Source: Aquificaceae bacterium (GTDB taxonomy: Bacteria > Aquificota > Aquificia > Aquificales > Aquificaceae). Taken from it: a DNA stretch of 7,170 bases. How positions within the stretch are numbered: position 1 is the first letter of the stretch; every line of letters begins with the position of its first letter. The notes under the pieces are model-generated. The model ran no database searches. It saw only the letters and a program-made list of their open reading frames with translations, and was not told the DNA's origin. The translations under genes and the position numbers were made by a program. The DNA lies in contig WGFS01000057.1 of NCBI GenBank assembly GCA_015492115.1, forward strand, positions 1 through 7,170, read 5' to 3'. Below, one piece after another: positions 1-5,283 of the stretch.

Positions 1-110
1 GAAAAGACCTCAACCCTCACTCCAAAGAGCTTGGCTATGAGAAAGTGTCCGAGCTCGTGGAACCATATCAGGAATCCAACGAGGATAAGAAAGGCTATTA
101 AGGTTTCCAT
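1..110 (-). CDS. rseP: RseP-type site-2 membrane metalloprotease, N-terminal fragment
   Basis: Only the first 36 codons are in the window; the gene continues past the left edge. The start codon is at 110-108. The peptide begins with a hydrophobic segment (residues 4-17, rich in L, I, F and V) that runs into HELGH at residues 18-22, the HExxH zinc-binding and catalytic motif that sits inside the first transmembrane helix of the S2P/M50 family. It is followed by the family-typical continuation FLIAKLFGVRVEVF. Family knowledge: these inner-membrane zinc proteases cleave transmembrane segments such as anti-sigma factors and signal peptide remnants. The start is strongly supported by AGGAGGAG just upstream (120-113), within the end of the yjbQ gene, and by a one-base overlap with its stop codon, which suggests translational coupling. 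The PDZ domain and the second active-site motif lie outside the window, so the exact subfamily cannot be checked. Confidence 0.9.
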   Translation of the reverse strand, partial: METLIAFLILVGFLIWFHELGHFLIAKLFGVRVEVF

Positions 111-514
111 TACTCCTCCTTGATTATCTTGAGGACAACCTTCCTCTCACGTGGACCGTCAAACTCCGCGAGGAATACAGCCTCCCACGTGCCGAGGGTA
201 AGGTCACCCTCTATTATAGGGATTATCCTTGAGTTCCCTATTATGGCGCTCCTTATGTGGGCGGCTGAGTTGCCCTCTCCGTGCTCGTAGTTGGGGTCGT
301 TCCAGGGGATCAGGCTTTCCAGCATGTAAACTATGTCCTTCACCACGTCTGGATCCGCCCCTTCGTTTATGAAGACGCAGGCTGTCGTGTGGGGTACATA
401 GACTATGCAGAGACCGTTCCTGACGCCGGAGCGTTTTACAGCGTCCCTAACCTGAGGCGTGATGTTCACTATGCTCGTGTGTTTGGTCGTCCTGACCCTA
501 AATGTTTCAGTCAT
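110..514 (-). CDS. yjbQ: YjbQ/UPF0047 family protein (secondary thiamine-phosphate synthase-like)
   Basis: This 134-aa protein has the usual full length of the YjbQ (UPF0047) family. Its signatures are all visible: HTTACVFINEGADPDV at residues 42-57, HGEGNSAAHIRS at 78-89 and GTWEAVFLAEFDGPR at 108-122. H42, H78 and H86 sit in the positions expected for the conserved active-site or metal-binding histidines. Family knowledge: E. coli YjbQ shows a weak side activity that makes thiamine phosphate, hence the database name, but its physiological role is unsettled. No other thiamine gene is nearby, so a role in thiamine synthesis is not supported by context. It lies 10 bases downstream of an uncharacterised gene and overlaps rseP by one base, so the three probably form one transcript. 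The nearest SD-like stretch (GGAGG, 539-535) is about 20 bases from the ATG, so initiation may depend on coupling to the upstream gene. Confidence 0.93.
   Translation of the reverse strand: MTETFRVRTTKHTSIVNITPQVRDAVKRSGVRNGLCIVYVPHTTACVFINEGADPDVVKDIVYMLESLIPWNDPNYEHGEGNSAAHIRSAIIGNSRIIPIIEGDLTLGTWEAVFLAEFDGPRERKVVLKIIKEE
113..120 (-). promoter_or_regulatory. Shine-Dalgarno site of rseP embedded in the yjbQ 3' end
   Basis: Read on the minus strand, AGGAGGAG precedes TAATG, where TAA (112-110) ends the YjbQ protein and ATG (110-108) starts RseP. The GAG GAG codons for the last two glutamates of YjbQ are therefore also the ribosome-binding site. The match to the anti-SD core is very strong and the spacing short. 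This fixes the rseP start and implies coupled translation. Confidence 0.8.
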
Positions 515-524
515 GGGAAGTATT

Positions 525-926
525 TTAACCCTCGCCTCCGAAATCCTGAAGCCTTTTTCTTATAAACTCCCAGCTCCATGCCCTCTGCTGGGTCAGGGGT
601 AGCTGTTTGCCTATGTGCTCCTCGTACCCCTCAACCCAGACGTACTCACCGTCGGTCAGGAGCTTGAAGCTCTTGGTTCTGCTCGCCCAGGTCCAGTAGT
701 TGTGGGGTGTTATTCCCATACCCTTCTTGAAGGTCTCAAGCTCGTGGGGCAGGAGTGGTCTTACACCCTTCTCTTCCTTGGCAAGTTCTTCCCTCTGCTG
801 GGCTGATTCCTGCGGTGGGACTTCCTCTTCCGTGTGCCGGGTGGTTTGTTCTTCTTTCCTTTCTTCCTCCACCGCGGAGCGGTCTTTTCCGGAGAATATC
901 TCCTTCAACTTCTTCAGCATGTTCAT
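525..926 (-). CDS. Uncharacterised protein with charged linker and Trp-rich C-terminal domain
   Basis: I do not recognise this 133-aa protein. It has three parts. Residues 1-11 could form a short amphipathic basic helix (MLKKLKEIF). Residues 13-53 are a low-complexity linker dominated by E, K, R and Q with a Pro-Pro, probably disordered or coiled. Residues 54-133 form a compact domain with five tryptophans, three tyrosines and motifs such as PHNYWTWA and YVWVEGYEEHIG. There is no signal peptide, transmembrane segment or obvious catalytic motif. Two starts are possible, ATG at 926 and ATG at 920, and neither has a Shine-Dalgarno sequence. A promoter with its -10 at 933-928 would put the transcript start close to the ATG at 920, so the shorter protein beginning MLKKLKE (131 aa) may be correct. 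It heads the cluster with yjbQ and rseP. It is judged real because it fills the operon, its domain composition is protein-like, and it has the expected 10-base spacing to yjbQ. Confidence 0.8.
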   Translation of the reverse strand: MNMLKKLKEIFSGKDRSAVEEERKEEQTTRHTEEEVPPQESAQQREELAKEEKGVRPLLPHELETFKKGMGITPHNYWTWASRTKSFKLLTDGEYVWVEGYEEHIGKQLPLTQQRAWSWEFIRKRLQDFGGEG

Positions 927-927
927 A

Positions 928-955
928 ACTATAAGGCTTTTTACTGAAGATTCAA
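928..955 (-). promoter_or_regulatory. Predicted sigma-70-type promoter for the 133-aa gene/yjbQ/rseP cluster
   Basis: On the minus strand TTGAAT (955-950) is followed after 16 bases by TATAGT (933-928), both close to the housekeeping consensus with acceptable spacing. Transcription would begin about 6-9 bases downstream, around 922-919, which is at the second in-frame ATG (920) of the 133-aa gene. The mRNA may therefore be leaderless, consistent with the absence of a Shine-Dalgarno sequence. Predicted from sequence only. Confidence 0.45.
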
Positions 956-968
956 AAGACCTATCTCA

Positions 969-976
969 TATAAAAT
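969..976 (+). promoter_or_regulatory. Possible -10 element of hemE promoter
   Basis: TATAAAAT lies 6 bases before the hemE start codon in an AT-rich stretch of otherwise GC-balanced sequence. No convincing -35 hexamer is found at the right distance; TTCAAA at 951-956 is too close. If used, transcription would begin at or within a base or two of the hemE ATG, giving a leaderless message. That fits the lack of any Shine-Dalgarno sequence between 960 and 982. Confidence 0.35.
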
Positions 977-982
977 CTTTAC

Positions 983-1999
983 ATGCCCCAGAACGACCTC
1001 CTTCTGAGAGCTATAAGGAAGGAACCCATAGAGAGGTTCCCCGTCTGGCTCATGCGTCAGGCGGGAAGGTACATGAGGGAGTACAGAGACCTGAGAGCCC
1101 GTGAGGAGAACTTCCTGAGCTTTTGCAAGAACGTTGAGCTCGCTGTGAAAGTTTCCCTCCTTCCCCTTGAGCTCCTTGATGTTGATGCAATAATCATATT
1201 CTCTGACATACTCGTCCCTCTTGAGGCTCTTGGGGTTAAGGTTGAGTTCGTTGAGAACGAGGGTCCCAGGCTTGAGTGGAGCGGTAAGGTCTCCGACCTT
1301 AGGAAGTATGACCCCGAGGAGAACTCCTTTGTCTACGAAATAATCAGGCGGGTAAAGAAGGCACAGGACAGGGTTCCCGTTATAGGGTTTGCGGGAGCAC
1401 CCTTCACCCTTGCGAGCTACATGGTAGAGGGACGTTCAAGCAGAGACTTCAGGAACACAAAACTCTTCATGTGGGACAGGGAGTACGAGTTCGGGAGGCT
1501 GATGGAGGTTCTCGTGGACACCCTGTACGAATACATCCTGCGACAGGTGTCTGCTGGCGCGGACGTGATCCAGCTCTTTGACAGCTGGACGAACTATCTG
1601 AGCAGATCCGATTACGAGGAATACGTCTTTCCCTACGTGAACGAGCTGATAGATAGGTTAAAGAAAGAGGCCGACGTTCCGCTCATTTACTTCTTCAGGG
1701 GCTCTTCCTCTTTCCTTGACCTCGCCAGACAGACAGAGGCGGATGTCCTCTCCCTTGACTGGAGCGTTGACCTCTCCGTGGAGGCTCTGAGAACGGACAA
1801 GGTGCTTCAGGGTAACCTTGAGCCTGCGGTTCTCTATGCAAAGGAGGAGACGATAAAGTTCAAGACCCTTGAGCTTCTGAGGAGCATACCGAGGAAGACG
1901 GGTTACATCTTCAACCTTGGACACGGGCTCGCCCCCGACATGGAGTTTGACAGGGTGAAGCTCCTTGTGGATACGGTAAAGAACTTTAGAATTAATTAG
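983..1999 (+). CDS. hemE: Uroporphyrinogen decarboxylase
   Basis: This enzyme removes the four acetate carboxyls of uroporphyrinogen III to give coproporphyrinogen III, in the cytoplasm, as part of haem synthesis; it needs no cofactor. The 338-aa length is normal for the family. The N-terminal UroD signature is present (PVWLMRQAGR at residues 20-29, including the substrate-carboxylate-binding arginines). So are the catalytic aspartate in FSDIL (D75), the second signature GFAGAPFTLASYMVEG at 135-150, and the C-terminal NLGHG with H314. The sequence closely resembles the Aquifex protein as I remember it. The ATG at 983 places the first signature at the usual distance from the N-terminus, and no better start exists. 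There is no Shine-Dalgarno sequence, and a TATAAAAT lies 6 bases upstream, so the message may be leaderless. The gene is followed after 2 bases by hisIE, an operon partner from an unrelated pathway. Confidence 0.97.
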   Translation: MPQNDLLLRAIRKEPIERFPVWLMRQAGRYMREYRDLRAREENFLSFCKNVELAVKVSLLPLELLDVDAIIIFSDILVPLEALGVKVEFVENEGPRLEWSGKVSDLRKYDPEENSFVYEIIRRVKKAQDRVPVIGFAGAPFTLASYMVEGRSSRDFRNTKLFMWDREYEFGRLMEVLVDTLYEYILRQVSAGADVIQLFDSWTNYLSRSDYEEYVFPYVNELIDRLKKEADVPLIYFFRGSSSFLDLARQTEADVLSLDWSVDLSVEALRTDKVLQGNLEPAVLYAKEETIKFKTLELLRSIPRKTGYIFNLGHGLAPDMEFDRVKLLVDTVKNFRIN

Positions 2000-2001
2000 T
2001 C

Positions 2002-2619
2002 ATGCTGAAGCTGAACTTCAACGAGGAAGGTCTAATACCCGTGATAGCTCAGGACTACAGGACTGGAGAGATCCGTATGCTCGCCTGGGCAAACAAGGAG
2101 GCTGTTAAGAAGACCCTTGAAACGGGCTATGCCCATTACTACTCAAGGAGCAGGAGGGAGCTGTGGAAGAAGGGGGAGACCTCCGGAGAGCTTCAGAGGG
2201 TTAGGGAGGTCAGGGTTGACTGCGACGAGGATGCTCTCATATACGTGATAGAACAGGAGAAGAACAGGGCATGCCACACTGGAGAGAGGAACTGCTTTTT
2301 CAGAAACATAGAGGGTGAGAAGATAGACAAACCCCTTCCCTTTGAGGCTCTTCCCAGGCTTCAGGAGATCATAAGAGACAGACTTGAGAGAAAACCCGAG
2401 GGTTCGTACACTGTAAAGCTTGCAGAGAAGGGGCTGGACAAGGTCATCCAGAAGTTCGGGGAGGAGGCGGTGGAGACCCTGATAGCCCTGAAGAACAAAG
2501 ATAAAGGAGAGGTTCTTTACGAGACCGCGGACATGCTCTACATGCTCACCTTAGCCCTCACCATGGAGGGCATAGATGTTTCGGAGGTCATGGAGGAGCT
2601 AATTAAAAGGATGAAGTAG
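2002..2619 (+). CDS. hisIE: Bifunctional phosphoribosyl-AMP cyclohydrolase / phosphoribosyl-ATP pyrophosphatase
   Basis: This fused enzyme performs histidine steps 2 and 3: HisE hydrolyses phosphoribosyl-ATP to phosphoribosyl-AMP and pyrophosphate, and HisI opens the adenine ring. The 205-aa length matches other HisIE fusions. The HisI domain covers about residues 1-115. Its metal sites are visible as D73-C74-D75-E76-D77 (Mg and Zn ligands) plus C91 and C98 in ACHTGERNC, and it also has LAWANKEA at 27-34 and HYYSRSR at 45-51. The HisE domain covers about 118-205, with the acidic helix motifs KFGEEAVE (151-158) and ETADMLY (174-180) typical of the all-alpha NTP pyrophosphatase fold. All key residues are present, so both activities are expected. 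It starts 2 bases after the hemE stop without its own Shine-Dalgarno sequence, implying coupled translation. No other his gene is in the window, consistent with the scattered his genes known in Aquificales. Confidence 0.97.
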   Translation: MLKLNFNEEGLIPVIAQDYRTGEIRMLAWANKEAVKKTLETGYAHYYSRSRRELWKKGETSGELQRVREVRVDCDEDALIYVIEQEKNRACHTGERNCFFRNIEGEKIDKPLPFEALPRLQEIIRDRLERKPEGSYTVKLAEKGLDKVIQKFGEEAVETLIALKNKDKGEVLYETADMLYMLTLALTMEGIDVSEVMEELIKRMK

Positions 2620-2631
2620 CCCTCAGGCTAC
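2616..2631. terminator. Perfect hairpin across the convergent hisIE/XRE stop codons
   Basis: GTAGCC (2616-2621) and GGCTAC (2626-2631) form a perfect 6-bp stem around a CTCA loop. The left arm contains the hisIE stop TAG, and the XRE stop (TGA on the minus strand, 2625-2623) falls in the loop. Two further pairs can form outside one mismatch (2613-2614 with 2633-2634). Such a position suits a bidirectional terminator. However, neither side has a good T-run: the plus side continues CTCTGCC, and only the minus side is moderately T-rich (CTTTTAATTA). Treat it as a candidate only. Confidence 0.35.
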
Positions 2632-2838
2632 CTCTGCCACCTCTTTCCTGCCCTCCTTCAGCCACCAGAAGCTCACACCAAAGAGCTTTGAGATATAAAC
2701 TAACGTCGCATCGCAGGGCTCTATACTACCCCTCTCTATCTCCTCAAGCCTTCCCACCGGAATGCCTACCCTTCTGGCAAACTCTGCGACGGAAAGACCT
2801 TTCTCCTCTCTCAGCCTCTTTATCCTCTCTCCCACCAT
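2623..2838 (-). CDS. Small XRE/HTH_3-family DNA-binding protein
   Basis: This 71-aa protein is essentially one lambda-repressor-like (XRE, Cro/C1 type) helix-turn-helix domain over residues 3-63. The pattern is classic: ERIKRLREEKGLSVAEFARRVGI, then GRLEEIERGSIEP as recognition helix and turn, then ATLVYISKLFGVSFWWLKEG as the closing helices. There is no ligand-binding or dimerisation domain beyond a short tail, KEVAEVA. It should bind DNA as a dimer; the target is unknown. The start is firm: AAAGGAGG (2854-2847) is 8 bases upstream of the ATG. It lies 27 bases downstream of the KaiC-like ATPase gene on the same strand, so the two are probably co-transcribed, possibly with an extra internal promoter. 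It ends 3 bases from the convergent hisIE stop. It could be an autoregulator of the pair, a general regulator, or the antitoxin-like part of a module, but no toxin-like partner is seen. Confidence 0.9.
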   Translation of the reverse strand: MVGERIKRLREEKGLSVAEFARRVGIPVGRLEEIERGSIEPCDATLVYISKLFGVSFWWLKEGRKEVAEVA

Positions 2839-2862
2839 CTTTTAGCCCTCCTTTAGATATAT

Positions 2863-2891
2863 ATTTTATCCAGCGGTGATGGGTTCTCCAA
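2863..2891 (-). promoter_or_regulatory. Possible internal promoter for the XRE gene
   Basis: On the minus strand TTGGAG (2891-2886) is separated by 17 bases from TAAAAT (2868-2863), which overlaps the stop codon of the KaiC-like gene and leads into an AT-rich ATATATAT stretch. The -10 matches consensus at five of six positions; the -35 is weak. It would start transcription around 2856, just upstream of the XRE Shine-Dalgarno sequence, leaving an untranslated leader of under 20 bases. It may let the regulator be expressed apart from the ATPase. Confidence 0.3.
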
Positions 2892-3759
2892 TCCTTACGA
2901 GTCCCGTCTCCGTTATCTCAAGGTAGTGGGTCTTTGTGTCGTGTCCACAGAGCCTGCACCCGTCTATCCTGAATAACCTCACTATGTCTCCTATGGGTCT
3001 CTTGAAGAGGTTGGACTGGCTCCTCGTCATTATGAGCTCTTTGGCGAGAACCATTGTGCAGTCAACTATGTGGCTGACCGCGTATCCTCCCGCCGCCTCC
3101 GCAGAGAGCTCTTCGTGTCCGCTTCTCTTCTGGGATACGAATACAGCGGTCTGATACCACTTCTTCATGAAGTTGAAGAGCTGTCTGACCACCGTCCTTG
3201 CGAGCATCTCCTTTGCCTCGTAGAGTCCGGTCACCGAGTCTATCACCGTGTGTCTGACCTTGTAGTTCTTTATTGCAAAGGCGAGGGTTGATAGAAGGTT
3301 GGGTATGTTGTCTCTCAGGCTCGTGTGGCTCGCAGCGTCTATCAGGATTATGCGGTTCTCTATCTCGCTGAAGTCTATGCCCATCGCGGTAGCCCTCTCT
3401 TTTAGGCTCATCGTGACGAAGGGTGCGGGGCTCTCAACGGTTATGAAGGCTACCACATCACCCCTCTGAGCCTGCTTAACGGTGTACTGCTCCACCATGA
3501 GAGACTTCCCCGTATCGGAAACACCCGTGAGGTTCACCACCGCATACTCAGGTATGCCCCCGAGGGACTTCTTCACCACCTTTCCATCCTGTATCTCCGT
3601 ATGGAAGAAGAGCTCGTCAAGTCCCTCAACACCCGTGGGAACACCCCTCAGCTTGGGCGCCTTCTTCAGCGCCTCACCCGCTACCCATATACCTTCCTCA
3701 ATGACTCTCGGCTTTTCGTGTTCCTCGCTCTTGTACTGTCCCTTGGGGTCTTTCTCCAT
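2866..3759 (-). CDS. Single-domain KaiC-like RecA-superfamily ATPase, archaeal type
   Basis: This 297-aa protein has one KaiC/RecA-like ATPase domain after a charged N-terminal tail (residues 1-36). The domain entry motif GVPTGVEGLDELF is at 39-51, followed by a short insertion. Walker A is GVSDTGKS (79-86), the likely catalytic acidic residue is E109 in ITVESP, and Walker B is TVIDS (171-175). FVSQKRSGHEE then matches the sensor/loop region. The C-terminus reads RIDGCRLCGHDTKTH, giving C268, C271, H273 and H278, a possible metal site not found in cyanobacterial KaiC, then the usual LEITETGLVRI strand. From memory it is closest to the thermophile KaiC-domain family named after Archaeoglobus AF_0795; this was not checked. 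It has half of KaiC (no second domain) and no KaiA or KaiB nearby, so a clock role is not implied. The start is supported by AGGAGG (3773-3768), 8 bases upstream. It is divergent from pepA and followed by the XRE gene. Its biological role is unknown. Confidence 0.9.
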   Translation of the reverse strand: MEKDPKGQYKSEEHEKPRVIEEGIWVAGEALKKAPKLRGVPTGVEGLDELFFHTEIQDGKVVKKSLGGIPEYAVVNLTGVSDTGKSLMVEQYTVKQAQRGDVVAFITVESPAPFVTMSLKERATAMGIDFSEIENRIILIDAASHTSLRDNIPNLLSTLAFAIKNYKVRHTVIDSVTGLYEAKEMLARTVVRQLFNFMKKWYQTAVFVSQKRSGHEELSAEAAGGYAVSHIVDCTMVLAKELIMTRSQSNLFKRPIGDIVRLFRIDGCRLCGHDTKTHYLEITETGLVRIGEPITAG

Positions 3760-3816
3760 TCTCCTTCCCTCCTTCAGGATAAACTATATCATTAATGTAC
3801 TTCTGGAGGTTGTGAC
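3760..3816. promoter_or_regulatory. Divergent intergenic region between KaiC-like gene and pepA
   Basis: These 57 bases must hold the promoters or leaders of both genes. They contain the two ribosome-binding sites at the edges (AGGAGG on the minus strand at 3773-3768; GGAGGT on the plus strand at 3805-3810) and an AT-rich core, 3779-3798. TATAGT on the minus strand (3788-3783) is a good -10 candidate for the KaiC-like gene, but no matching -35 is clear. No convincing promoter is seen for pepA. No strong palindrome that could be an XRE operator is evident by eye. Confidence 0.4.
3805..3810 (+). promoter_or_regulatory. Shine-Dalgarno site of pepA
   Basis: GGAGGT lies 6 bases upstream of the ATG at 3817. 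The strong match at a normal distance fixes the pepA start and contrasts with hemE and hisIE, which lack such a site. Confidence 0.8.
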
Positions 3817-5283
3817 ATGAAAGTTAAGGCACACAGAGAAGACCCAAAAAAACTTGAGATAAAGTCCGCTGTTGTGTTCGTTTACGAGAATGATCTAAAA
3901 ACCCTCTCAAGGCTCGGAAGGGGCATATCCACAAGGGTAAAGAGAGCCCTTGAGCTGGAGGGCTTTAAGGGCAAAGAGGGGCAGATTGAGAAGGTTCCCC
4001 TGCCCGGTCAGAGGGTAGAGATCGTTTACGTGGTTGGTCTGGGCGACAGGAAGAAGGCAAACACAGATACATTCAGGAAAGCGGGTGCCCTCGCCATAAA
4101 GAGGTTAAAGAAAGACAGAGTGGAAGAGACCCTCCTGATTCTACCAAGGGGTGTTAAAGAGAAGACCTTTCAGGCTGTTGCTGAAGGTGTGGTCTTAGGA
4201 AGCTACAGCTTTGACAAGTACAAGGAGAAGAAGGAAGAGGAGAAGTTTGAGGTCAAGGAGGTTCTCATTCAGGATGCCAACAGGGAGACGGTAAACAGAG
4301 GGGTGGTCATAGCGACCGCCCAGAACTACGCCAGAGACCTCGTGAACGAGCCGGGCAACGTGATAAACCCGATAACCCTTGCGGAGGAGGCAAAGAGGCT
4401 TGCGAAGGAGCACAAACTCCAGTGCAAGGTTTACGATGAGAAGCAGATTCAGGAGATGGGGATGCTCGCCCTCTGGAGCGTGGGGAAGGGTTCAGCGACA
4501 CCACCAAGGCTCATACACCTGACCTACAAACCCAAGGGTAAAGCGAAGGACAGGATCGTGCTGGTGGGTAAAGGGCTCACCTTTGACAGCGGTGGTCTAA
4601 ACATAAAGCCCGGCGACTACATGAGGACTATGAAGATGGACAAGTCGGGAGCCTGTGCGGTTCTTGGGATAATGAAGGTGATAGCCCAGCTAAAGCCCAA
4701 CGTTGAGGTTCACGGGATAATAGGCGCTGCGGAGAACATGCCCTCTGGAACAGCCTACAGACCCGACGACATAATAAGGGCTAAGAACGGAAAGCACATA
4801 GAGATAGACAACACCGATGCGGAGGGGAGGGTAACCCTCGCGGACGCCCTCTCCTACGCGAGCGACCTTAAACCCTCAAGGATCATAGACATGGCTACCC
4901 TGACGGGTGCATGCATGGTCGCCCTCGGGGAGTACACCGCAGGTCTATTTACAAACTCTGAGGACTTTGCCAAGGAGATAAAGGAGGTCGCCAAGGAAAC
5001 CGGCGAGAGGGTCTGGGAGCTTCCCATGGACGACGAGAGACTGAGGAAGAAGATAAAGAAGGGACCAGCGGACGTGGTGAACACGGGCGGAAGATACGGA
5101 GGTGCAATAACCGCGGCGATGTTCCTTGAGGAGTTTGTGGGAGATGGTATAAAGTGGGTTCATCTGGACATAGCGGGACCCGCATGGTCTAAGGAGGATT
5201 ACGGATACTACACCCAGGGTGGCACGGGCTTCGGAGTCAGAACCTGCGTTGAGTACATAATGAGGCTGGATAAGAAGAGATGA
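3817..5283 (+). CDS. pepA: Leucyl aminopeptidase, M17 family (cytosol aminopeptidase)
   Basis: This cytoplasmic two-metal exopeptidase releases N-terminal residues, preferring leucine, from peptides. The 488-aa length is typical of bacterial PepA. Residues 1 to about 160 form the variable N-terminal macro-like domain, and about 160-488 the peptidase domain. All metal and catalytic residues of the family are visible: K252 and D257 in VGKGLTFDSGG, K264 in NIKPGD (catalytic lysine), D275 in MKMDKSGA, and D334, E336 and R338 in the family signature NTDAEGRV. It should therefore be active, probably as the usual homohexamer. Family knowledge: E. coli PepA also binds DNA in Xer recombination and carAB regulation, but nothing here indicates that role. 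The start is supported by GGAGGT 6 bases upstream. Its stop overlaps the start of the following oxidoreductase as ATGA, so the two are translationally coupled. It is divergent from the KaiC-like gene. Confidence 0.96.
   Translation: MKVKAHREDPKKLEIKSAVVFVYENDLKTLSRLGRGISTRVKRALELEGFKGKEGQIEKVPLPGQRVEIVYVVGLGDRKKANTDTFRKAGALAIKRLKKDRVEETLLILPRGVKEKTFQAVAEGVVLGSYSFDKYKEKKEEEKFEVKEVLIQDANRETVNRGVVIATAQNYARDLVNEPGNVINPITLAEEAKRLAKEHKLQCKVYDEKQIQEMGMLALWSVGKGSATPPRLIHLTYKPKGKAKDRIVLVGKGLTFDSGGLNIKPGDYMRTMKMDKSGACAVLGIMKVIAQLKPNVEVHGIIGAAENMPSGTAYRPDDIIRAKNGKHIEIDNTDAEGRVTLADALSYASDLKPSRIIDMATLTGACMVALGEYTAGLFTNSEDFAKEIKEVAKETGERVWELPMDDERLRKKIKKGPADVVNTGGRYGGAITAAMFLEEFVGDGIKWVHLDIAGPAWSKEDYGYYTQGGTGFGVRTCVEYIMRLDKKR

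Noticed and set aside
281..565. A plus-strand frame opposite yjbQ
   Set aside because: It is antisense to a well-conserved YjbQ protein and shows no motif or ribosome-binding site.
700..1104. A 134-codon plus-strand frame running into hemE
   Set aside because: It is antisense to the 133-aa gene, then out of frame with hemE, whose UroD signatures are clear. Its Ser/Phe-rich composition is what the complement of a Glu/Lys-rich gene gives.
2623..2838. Toxin-antitoxin interpretation of the XRE gene
   Set aside because: The adjacent gene is a KaiC-like ATPase, not a RelE, HipA, Fic or HigB type toxin, and no small toxin frame is seen within the flanking 200 bases.
2866..3759. Cyanobacterial-type circadian KaiC, or RadA
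   Set aside because: There is only one ATPase domain, no KaiA/KaiB genes, no N-terminal RadA zinc finger and no Lon-like C-terminal domain. The resemblance is to thermophile single-domain KaiC proteins of unknown role.
3768..3809. Inverted repeat CCTCC...GGAGG in the kaiC-like/pepA intergenic region as an XRE operator
   Set aside because: The two arms are simply the ribosome-binding sites of the two divergent genes, which are complementary by necessity; there is no further symmetry between them.
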